Source: Perkinsus olseni (Eukaryota; Perkinsozoa; Perkinsida; Perkinsidae). From it: a DNA stretch of 23,875 bases. The DNA lies in NCBI GenBank assembly GCA_013115135.1, contig JABANP010000665.1, positions 1 through 23,875 of the forward strand, in the 5' to 3' direction. This document shows, in pieces, positions 1 through 8,380 of this stretch; the stretch's first letter is position 1; the number at the start of each line of letters is the position of its first letter. Under the pieces are notes generated by a model. That model did no database searches. It was not told where the DNA came from and was given only the letters and a program-made list of their open reading frames with translations. Position numbers and translations under genes: made by a program.

Positions 1-561
1 GAGCGGCGTGGGATGACCGATGATAATTTCCAGGAGATTCTTTCCCTTTGTAAGTAGTCATCATTGATTGATGTTTCTCTGCACTCAAGTCGTCCTTTTG
101 TATTCTGTGCTCCGTCTTGTGGTCTCAATCTGGTTCTGGGCTCGGAAAGGCTACGAATGAGGGTGAGTCGATCTCACTGGGTTAGCGATCCGCCTTTCTG
201 GTAACGATTTTGCCCGAGCGTGCACGAGAGCTCTTAGGGTCCACATCTCATGGTTTTTTATGGGAAGATACACCTGTGGTCCAAGGACCCGATATGCTGT
301 TCTCGGCACTTTTCAGGGGTCGGAAAAAACAATTCTAACGGTGCACGATGGTCGTATTTCGTGCGACATACGAGTATACGAACTATCATGTCGTCATTGC
401 TTACAGCCTGCGAGCTACAGCTGGCTGGTGGTCCTTCGCTCCAAGGCACGAGGACGGCAAACTCACCTCCAGATTGTAGGCTTATGAATCCGGCACGTGT
501 TCGTCGCTCTTCCTTATACGAGTTTAACGCAAGCTAAGAGTTTGACGCGAGTCTAAAGAGT
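1..561. other. non-genic stretch, no gene recognised
   Basis: I see no family-level similarity and no exon chain on either strand. Several short open frames overlap around 250-540, but none has a recognisable motif or convincing splice borders. The only structure noted is the first copy of a 12-base direct repeat (AGAGTTTGACGC) at 537-548; the second lies at 582-593. Confidence 0.5.
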
Positions 562-593
562 CTAACTAACAGTTAACACTGAGAGTTTGACGC
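537..593. repeat. 12-base direct repeat pair
   Basis: AGAGTTTGACGC occurs at 537-548 and again at 582-593, 45 bases apart, with a related copy-like stretch (gagtctaaagagtct) between them. The function is unknown. It lies at the 3' edge of the unrecognised minus-strand exon. Confidence 0.5.
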
Positions 594-1006
594 ATACAAC
601 GTACAGACGGTTGAGATCACCAGGCGAAAGGGATTTACCCCAAACATTATGAGCATTCTCCTCGGACGAATCGAAGGAGTCGTAACTGGAGGATTCCATA
701 CCATATTCGGCATCTTGCAAATGCAAATTTATCGGATCTGCAACGGGAAGGGCATGTACCGACACCTTCTTGGTCTCGCCGCATGACAGCGTAATGCTTA
801 ACTCTCCATAAACGGACACGGTTAAGGCGATATCGACTTCCGCAGAGATTTGATGATATGGTAGTGGCGGTAGTTCATCAAGCTCAGGCGCGTAACTTAT
901 CCGATTGCGAAGACAATCGACGAGAGGGGAGGTGTAGCCGAGGGCGAGAAGGTCAGCACTGGAGCTCGCTCCGCGGAATTCGCCTCTAAACGAGCATGGA
1001 AGATGA
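562..1006 (-). CDS. probable internal exon of an unrecognised protein
   Basis: On the minus strand the frame is open from 1017 down to a stop at 562. The stretch 1006 to 605 has the residue make-up of a real protein: a proline-rich start (ELDELPPLPYHQ), an alternating hydrophobic segment (DIALTVSVYGELSITLSCG) and an acidic serine-rich tail (SSSYDSFDSSEEN). It is bounded by a plausible acceptor (CTGTAG, just above 1006) and a strong donor (GTACGT, 599-604), so it may be one internal exon of 402 nt. There is no in-frame ATG near its start. Further exons were not found; upstream ones would overlap the start of the AADC gene on the other strand, so it may be a gene remnant. I do not recognise the family. 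Confidence 0.35.
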
Positions 1007-1072
1007 CTACAGTTTCGCTACCGGTGAGGTTGCTGCACTGCCCCCTGCTCCAGTTTGAAATTTCGGCTTCCA

Positions 1073-3939
1073 ATGAGCCGTCGACTCATCGATGTACGTG
1101 ACCTTAGACGACACAGCAAGGAAACCGTAGGCTTCATCCACAGGTGAACACTGCTGCTAGCATACGCCTCTGATTGCCTAGGGTGGCAGGCTACTCAACA
1201 TGCCGGAGAGGCAACTGGGAAGAAGCGCGGACGCAAACAGTACCATTAGCCATTTGAGGGAGCTGAGTGAGACCTTGCTCGCCTTTATGAAAACTGAGTA
1301 CTCGCCCTGTCAAGGTGTCTTCCCTTCACTTGGGCGGGAATGGCCGGAGATCTTGTCCATTATCGAGGAGAGCATCGTGCCTTGTGTCCGGTTTGAGAAG
1401 GCCAGACGACGAGGAGGGCTATGGGAAGTCGAAGCGAGTGAGGACCCTCACGATATTATTACTCCGTCATGGATGCTTGATCATGATGTTTGCAGGCCTG
1501 CCAGCCGTTCTGTCGGAAGCGATTGTGAATGGCATGGCTGCTGTGGGCCTTCAGTGGGCTTCTTGCCCAGTAGGTGGGAGGAGGTGAATTCTCTCGATAC
1601 CTCTGTTGGACTAGCCGTGCCTAGAATCGCTAGACTAGATACTAGACGAAATCGGAAGTGAATTTTAGCTAGAAAATAGACGTACCCAATTCCTGTCCAA
1701 ATATTGTGCGAGAATGTGTTGATTTTGCGGCAATCGTTGAGTTGTCTGAGTTCGCTGGCGGCTTCGGTTGAAGAATAAGCTTCTCACCTGTGTTTGGAGG
1801 TGCTGCATCGCGAAGGATAGATCTTGCAGGTCCTGACTGAGCTTGAGGTGGCGGTGATGGACACGCTAGCGGCTGCCTTAGGACTACAGGATGACTTTTC
1901 ACATTCGTCCGGCATGGGTGGCGGCCTGGTAGGGCTTTGTGCGCACTCGAGCCGGCTTCGCAGGCCCGTTGATACCCGAATCGTTGTTGCGAAGCGGCGA
2001 TCGCTGCGACCATAGCTCGCACGACCAGACACGAACGACAAAGGAGATGTCCTTCGCTTGCTTTCACCCTAAGATACAAAACACAGCGGCCGATGCCCTC
2101 CTCGCTGTGGTCGCAGCCGCCAGGGTCAGGAAACGGATACAGTCTCATCTGGGGACGAGCAGTCCAGGGCACGGACGGGTCGAGGAGGTCGGCTCTTTGC
2201 CCGCGGGTTTAGGCTCATTCTCCACGCCTTCAGATGCTCTCCGACCCAGACAGTTCCGCGAAGATCTACTTCGAGGGAATTGCAGCTATGACCGTGTGAG
2301 CTTCTGCATCTTCCCCCCTGTTCACCGTCACTTCCACACGTTCCCTTCATTCTTCCGGACTTCACACCGCCAGTGGTTCCGACCTTCGCAGCAGACCCGA
2401 GGCTTTCGACCAGCTTTTCGTGGCGTCTTAGGTATTCTTCGTCGGAGTCGCCGCTCTCATTGAGGAAGGCGTGTGCGGCTGCAGGCATCGAACTCCGAGA
2501 GGCGCGATAGTCTCCAAGTTCCCGCCACTTTTTGTGATACCGCTTAGGTCCCTGTCGGGCCGGATTTCTCAATGAGCGTGGATGAGCTGGAAGCAATGAT
2601 AGTTGAAGACAAGTGCGCATCAGTTCCGCAAGTGCCTCAACTGTCTATCTTTCCACGCTAGGTCGAAGGCGAAGGTCCCCGTCCTTTGTGTCGCCGCCTT
2701 TGGTGCAGAAAATACGGAAGGATATGACAACATCGCGGCACTTGGCCAAATGTAACCTACGATTTCTCGTTTTTCGTGCTCATCATGTTGAGGGTCGCTG
2801 TACGTGCTTGTGCATGTGAACTGCAAGGACGGTTCTTCGTACCCATCCTACAGCGCCACGCTGAGGGTTGTTGCTCCTTCCTTATCCCCCTGTTGTGGGA
2901 TCATAGGAAGAAATCATTCATCGCTTTGATCGAACGTAGGCCAATCCGACGCTAGGCCGGGGGCAGTGAGCGGTAGCCTCGGCGACAACTCACATGCCGA
3001 AACGACACATTAATTAAACAATAATGGTTACCATCTATCCACTGCACATCGTGAAGAGCACGCAGAGCTTGCAAACAAACCCAGTATGAATACAGTTCAT
3101 ACTAGCGATGTAGACAATACCATTCTCTTGTGAGGACACCTGGGTGACCGCGCTATCAAGATTCCCACCTTTCAGTTGTGAGCGGCAGGGGATATGGCTT
3201 CACGTTGATGCATCATACGGCGGAGGGGCTCTCTTCCTTGAAGGGCACCAAGAGCGCCGCTTGCAGATCAATCGAGTAGGAGTCTCTCCCCAGGAGCTTT
3301 TCTCCCACATGGCACACCTGTCTGGCCCGGGCCCGGGCCCTCAATAGCCGTAGTGAGGCGACCTCGATGTAGCTTCCTTCTCTTAGTACGCGGATTCGAT
3401 AAACATGAGCGGTTCGTTTTGGCTGCCTACTGGACTGGACATGGAGTTCCTGTGGGTGAAGGTAGAGTTACTGTGCTGGTTTCGAGTGTATCAGGCGACG
3501 GCTTTCGGGCCAATCGGAATTGCCGCGAGTCGAGTTTCTTGACTCAAGTACCTTCATAAATCAGTGAGCTCAAGTCCGAGGCTCGGACGATGAGGACCAA
3601 TTATATTCTGGTGCACTCGGACTCCGAATGCGCCAGAATTTATATGGTCCCCTGCAGAGCCACGGCGCCCTCAGGAGAAGCGGCGAATGACGGCAGCCTT
3701 CGCTGCGACCGGCGACTACCTCCCCAAGGCAACGGAAACGGTCAGTGCGCCCACTCTCAGCGAATGGTGACGGATTCTTGTTCTTTCTGAAAGTACAGCG
3801 GCGACGATGGCATCTTAGGAGCGTCCCATTAGGGCGGCAGTTTCGGTCCTTGCGGTTATGGTGTGTCCTGCAGTACCACGGCCTGCGGGGACTGAAGAGA
3901 AGCATTGAGGCCAAGGTGACAGCAGCGGACTCTAGGTGA
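1073..3939 (+). other. N-terminal AADC domain: pseudo-active, lacks the C-terminal subdomain
   Basis: Fourteen exons, most the same length as their counterparts downstream (123, 99, 70, 90, 100, 75 and 92 nt match exactly), encode a domain starting MSRRLIDVRDLRRH. Read alone it ends at a TGA at 3937-3939, giving 407 aa against about 480-520 for the family. It keeps TELE, GMGGG, HVDASYGG, GDYL and PLGRQFRSLRLW. It lacks the HPxFxAxFPA segment in exon 3, the active-site His (SESPL instead of DQTH), the Thr of the usual GTT-type motif (GAENTEG) and the PLP Lys (SGSFW instead of a HKW-type motif). The C-terminal part with the FGLVCF segment is absent. Reading-frame conservation over this many exons argues against simple decay. 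Confidence 0.7.
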
Positions 3940-6900
3940 GATGAGTCGAAGCTCGCCCAAAAGGATTTTGGTGATCATGACTTCATCCAGGGCGGCGGCT
4001 TCTGACGAGAGACTCCAAGGCGATCATGTAGGATTTGAGGCCAACGCGAGCCTCACAATAGAGTTCATAGCCCGGTGAGTTATTCGACCATTCGGCTGGC
4101 CAATTCTTAGTAGGCCTCGGCCGTTGAGGACTCAACCGGTTTCTAACGGCTATTTGTAGATACTTCGAGTCGCTTGAGGAGGGCCCTGTGAGGGACCTCG
4201 AGCTTGAACCGGGCAGCTGCGCCGCGCGTCTCGTGGAGGATGGTACGTCCCTGTGAGGTGTCCTCCGGTCAATCGATCACCAATCGCCATTTAATCCATA
4301 ATCGGGACGAGCTGGCTTCGTCGACGATGAGCATGCAGCAGCGATTTGTGGGACCGAACCACACAGCGAAAACTTGGAATCCGAGACAATTATTGTGCAG
4401 CACAGGGGCCGTCTCCACATCTCAGGTATACTGCCCGCTGAAGGGCGTTCGTGGGAGACAATCTTGGAGGGCATCGAACGACTGGTGACGCCGGGGATGG
4501 GCAACTGGCAACACCCGAAGTTTCTGGCATTCTTCCCGGCCAAGACGAGTAAGAAACCGGCCGTAGTGCTGCTCATTGCATCGTGAAGACAAGGAGACTA
4601 CCTGTCTCACGAATTTCGTTCTCGAGTAGTACCAGAAAATGCGTCACACAAGAGGCAGCGAGAGTAGAGCTGAACGAAATGTCGATCCAAACGGATTGAC
4701 GACTCCACCATCCATCTCCGCTGAGAGAACTTCTCGGACCATCATTTTGTTTTATCACCTATCCCGATGTGAGGGGTTCCGAGTGGACAAAAGTTGATCA
4801 TCTGCCTGAGGTACTCCTGCGATTCTGTCGGAGGCGATCATGGCAGCCCTCGGGGGTATCAGCGCAGACCCTGCTAGTCATAACGCAGTCAGCTTCCAGC
4901 TCCAATCTGTGCTGCTCGGGATCGGTTATTGTCACAGATTGAGGACAGGATGGAAGCCATTGTTATGGATGCGCTCGGCAAAGCCCTCGGGTTGGGAGAG
5001 GAGTTCCTACACACATCAGGGATGGGCGGTGGCATTGTACGTGCACTATCGGATCGCCTCAGGGTCGATGAGCTGTACTCGTCAGCACATGGTGTCTGGC
5101 AGATACAAAATACGGCGAGCGATGCGCTAGTGGCGGTGGTGGCAGCAGCAAGGACGGCGATGCATTTGAAGGTCGGAGTTGAAGGCCAGACCGGGCCCTC
5201 AGTCGCTCTGCTCGACTGCTCAATTCCATTGCAGGCTTCATCAATTGAAGTACTCATCACCAACGGAGCTCAGACGTCGAACTCGGCGCGAGTCCCAGTC
5301 GCGAACTGTCTATTTGCAAGGTACTGTCCGACCCGAGCATGCAGCCTGGAGGACATCAGCGAGGATGCACTCTGCAGTTCGTTGCGTAGGTGGTCACTGC
5401 GCGATTGCCTTGCCTAGGGACGGCGCCGTAACTATCCCATGCGGGATTCTCGACAGGTACATGTCGGATCAAACACACTTTTGTGCAGAGAAGGCTTGCC
5501 GAGTGACCGGCGTTCGATTTCGGAAGGCAAGTATGCGGGGTCCCAATATTTCAATGGGTTGTGAGGGCGATGAGCTCGGTACCGAGCACGGTCCACAGTC
5601 CGTAGTCTTGAGATCCATTATCCATACCTTGCTGGGGACGGTGTCTTTCCAGATACCGAGCTCACTAGACGAGATGGGTAACTTCCCAGTCAACGTCACC
5701 CGTCTGAAAGAGGCCATTGCTGAGGACAGGTACGGACTCACTCTGTCGGAGGGACTCACTAGATGCTGCCAGTGAATTCATGCTTCCAGAGAGCAGGGCT
5801 TTATACCCATTCTATTCATTGCCAACTACGGTGCCACAAACACGTGCGCTGTGGACGCTCTTGACGACCTAGGACTGCTGTAGGTTCAGTAGACACGCGA
5901 TCGTATCCACTTCACCGGTCTCGTGTCTTCGTGTAGTTGTCGAGAAGAAGACATAATGTTACACGTTGACGCAGCATACGGTGGAACTGCGCTGATACTA
6001 GACGCCTTTCGCGGAGACGCTGCCAAGATTCGGGCCGTAAGGGAGATTCGCCCTTCTTAGTCCTCTCATTTCTATATAGTCTACTGGTCGGTTAAAACGC
6101 CATTGAGAACCACTGCTGAAGCAGTCTGTTTACTGTCTCCTGGGAACAGCATAGGCGGCTATAGGGCCCACCAGCCGTGCCGCTTCCTAGTACTCCGTTT
6201 CGGGCGACTAACTGCGCCAGCGCCTAGGTGGCTATGACCAACTGCCAGTACATTTCTTCGTGCCACTATGAGCCTTGACACAGTGTTCATTCCGCGGAGT
6301 TCATGGCGATTCTCATTTGCTCTGCAGAGGACACCTTCTTCCTCAGAACGCGGACTCGGTCAACGTGAATGGATCCAAGTGGCTCGGTACAGGTTTCTCT
6401 TCGGCGTTCCTGTGGGTGAAAGTAGGTCTCAGACCCTGAGACGCCCCTTCAGTGATACGATTCCGCACTATAGGACCGACGGCATCTCACAGCGACGTTC
6501 GGGAGTCTAGGGAAGGAGCCTCGTATAGATCGGGATGCGATTGAATGCTCCAACGTCTCTCACTGGTTAGTCGAGCCCTCGTTCAGGTGTTCAGTTGTGA
6601 CTCTCCGTGAAATCAGGTCATTGCCAGTATACAGTAAGTTCAGAGCCTTGAGGTTGTGGACGGTGATGCAGTACTTCGGTATCGAGCAACTACGAGCATG
6701 TGTATCGCATGACATAGAGTGCGCGGCCCGATTGCGAGGGATGCTCCAGGCAGATGAAGTTACCAATGTCAGACCACTTCCCACCTCGACGGCACCCGTC
6801 TGTCCTCGCTCGATTCCATCCTCGAGCGGACGGGGACTGCTCCGCGCGTGAGTTATATTTTTCACAGGGTCTGCTGCGCTTCCCCATCGCCAATCCCTTC

Positions 6901-7173
6901 GGCCTCGTTTGTTTCACCGCCATCCCGGACTCGCTAAACGCTAAGATATTGAGGGAGGTCGAGAGCGGCGGGTTTATGATGTACTTAACGTAGTAATTCA
7001 CTGATTCCAGACCACTGATTGCCAGTTACCCTTCTAAACTGATAGATGGTACACCCATCATCAGAGTCGCCTTTGGCAGTGCATTGACAACATTCGAGGA
7101 CGTTGATGTGCTTTTTCTCGTGTATCAAGAGGGCCCTGTGTACCAGCTGACGGGGCCAACATTGACGAGTTAG
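1073..7173 (+). CDS. tandem-domain PLP-dependent aromatic amino acid decarboxylase (predicted 918 aa, 30 exons)
   Basis: Predicted group II PLP decarboxylase with two AADC domains in one frame. Exons 1073-1143, 1190-1266, 1315-1437, 1496-1569, 1830-1928, 2074-2178, 2234-2295, 2432-2501, 2548-2612, 2662-2751, 3176-3275, 3387-3461, 3675-3766, 3819-3935, 3991-4074, 4160-4242, 4426-4548, 4811-4887, 4938-5036, 5103-5171, 5235-5320, 5457-5526, 5653-5729, 5790-5879, 5937-6036, 6347-6421, 6474-6565, 6617-6758, 6868-6989, 7026-7173 join in phase to 919 codons. The domains are about residues 1-407 and 408-918. The second has DQTH (His621), HVDAAY (Asp704) and SKW (Lys737, the expected Schiff-base lysine). 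The first has Pro211 and Phe323 there, but keeps HVDA (Asp290) and the loop tyrosine (Tyr352; Glu766 in domain 2). The join uses a GTGAGA donor at 3936 and an acceptor ending at 3990. Two separate genes are possible, but the first would stop one base before the next ATG. Least certain borders: the exon ending 6758 (or 6767) and the 36-nt last intron. Confidence 0.7.
3941..7173 (+). other. C-terminal AADC domain with PLP lysine; possible stand-alone gene
   Basis: If it is not fused, this domain could start at ATG 3941 (528 aa) or ATG 3977 (516 aa), with the first exon ending at 4074. It contains the full order of family motifs: WQHPKFLAFFPA, a shortened PAxxELE-like segment (DPASHNAIEDRME), GMGGGIIQNTASDA, YMSDQTHF, IANYGATNTCAVDA, LHVDAAYGG, NGSKWLGTG, KFRALRLW, FGLVCF and RVAFGSALT. 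The usual HKW is SKW. At the catalytic-loop tyrosine position the alignment gives Glu (FGSLGKEP). A GC-AG intron follows the exon ending at 5526. Substrate cannot be predicted from what I see; tryptophan, tyrosine, phenylalanine and DOPA are the usual options in this family. Confidence 0.65.
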
Positions 7174-7255
7174 CATGCCCCCAAACCACTTTCATTCAGG
7201 TCAGCCAGCCGCTGTATGCATGATCTGGATACCATACTGCGTAGGCCCGTACTCG

Positions 7256-7353
7256 AATGTATGCATTGGAGTTTCGCCTGTCTTGCATCCTGAACTGCTT
7301 CGCGCGAAGTGTTTCCGCAGAAGACGCGGCATGTTGTGTTTCAAGGACACTTC
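7256..7353 (+). repeat. partial copy of CG-rich dispersed repeat
   Basis: Starts with AATGTATGCATTGGAGTTTC, contains the palindrome TTCGCGCGAA followed by GTGTTT, and ends TCAAGGACACTTC. The same landmarks in the same order occur at 13538-13663, where the copy is about 28 bases longer. Both copies lie beside or within sequence related to the second AADC domain or its flank, so the repeat may have been carried with that duplication. Confidence 0.7.
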
Positions 7354-8052
7354 ATGGTAGCAATCCTACGCAGGAGGATTGGCGTGAGCGAAATTACCAC
7401 GCAGAGGCTTTCAGTGCACAACAAGAAACTTGTGCGCGTCATAGACTACATGAAACCTCTGATCTGCGAGTTTGGGAGGGGCAGGAGCCGCTGGCCGCAG
7501 AACGAAGCCCGAAACAGGAACCCGCGACCTGTGGCCGGCGGCGACTGCAAGGTGGTCGGTTCCCCGTGACCGGTCGCCCATGGCTCACCAGACACGCGAG
7601 GAGCCAACTACCTCTCGCTAGACCTCGGTTGAAAGTCGTGGTAGTTCTGAACCGACCCAATTGAGTATAACACAGGCCCAATCGGATTGATTGAGATTCA
7701 TTAAATTATTACGTACAGACAACAGTAACTTATAGCCTTAAGATACAGGCGGGACAGATCTGCACAGTTCCATGAACTTCAACGCTAGAGCTAGCCAGGG
7801 GCTAGCACTGGGTACAGCCATGAAGCTATGGTTCTAATAATGGCAGGAGCGAGCTCGACCCATTGGTTGTGATTCTGTCGTTCTTGGTGTTCTTGGTGTT
7901 TACGTATCGGGTATGTGCCAAACTTGGACTTCACATTAGCAAAAACGCCATCTTGATAACAGCCTTGTGACACACCTTTGATCCTGTAGCAGCATGCGGT
8001 TTGCCCTGATCTGTCTAACAGCATGCCCACGGACGAAAGGCTTGAGAGCCTT

Positions 8053-8090
8053 TCAGTGACAGAGTGTACACCGTGTACACTCAGTGACAG
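8053..8090. repeat. 10+1+10 palindrome flanked by 10-base direct repeats
   Basis: GAGTGTACAC (8062-8071), a single C, then its perfect reverse complement (8073-8082). The direct repeat TCAGTGACAG overlaps both ends (8053-8062 and 8081-8090). It lies about 300 nt past the stop codon of P450 copy A. It could be a small hairpin insertion with a duplicated target or a binding site; the sequence does not decide. Confidence 0.7.
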
Positions 8091-8224
8091 TGGGAGGGTA
8101 GCCAGTGACGATTATTTGCTGTTTCCATGCCATACTATCGCAGCCACAGAGCTACTTTTTGTCGCTATCGCTATAAAACACAGGTGATAATGGCTGTGGC
8201 TCACAGGCTCACTGGCTGATAATT

Positions 8225-8241
8225 TCTCACGAATCGTGAGA
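8225..8241. repeat. 8+1+8 palindrome (TCTCACGA)
   Basis: TCTCACGA, one A, then the reverse complement TCGTGAGA. It is about 140 nt downstream of the P450 copy A stop. The related words CTGACGAAT and ATCGTGAGTCACGA follow, suggesting repeated pieces of the same motif. Confidence 0.6.
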
Positions 8242-8380
8242 ATCCTGACGAATCCTATCGTGAGTCACGAAAGGAGTTTAGCCATGATGGCCGACACGAG
8301 CCCACTGTCAACGCTACTCATAGCCGGAAGAAAAGAGGTGGGTGTGCGGGCAAACCGAACATGATGGGGAAAGGCCTAGA

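Larger units (their letters stand above)
7174..8380. other. convergent intergenic region
   Basis: This 1.2-kb gap lies between the 3' ends of the AADC gene (+) and P450 copy A (-). It holds a repeat segment shared with 13538-13663 (at 7256-7353), a palindrome bracketed by direct repeats (8053-8090), a hairpin (8225-8241) and the downstream part of the segment duplicated at 21104 onward. Open frames around 7257-7681 exist on several frames at once in GC-rich sequence and show no motif, so I do not call a gene. Confidence 0.5.

Noticed and set aside
4856..4899. A 44-nt intron giving an exon with PICAARDRLLSQ before the IEDRME motif
   Set aside because: It keeps frame, but the matching exon of domain 1 starts exactly at the homologous position (1830), and the alternative intron 4888-4937 gives a better family alignment.
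5527..5652. Use of the GT at 5530 as donor instead of the GC donor
   Set aside because: It shifts the frame and meets a stop within about ten codons.
7257..7681. Overlapping open frames of up to 135 codons
   Set aside because: They start inside a dispersed repeat shared with 13538-13663, and several frames on both strands are open at once in GC-rich DNA, with no motif.
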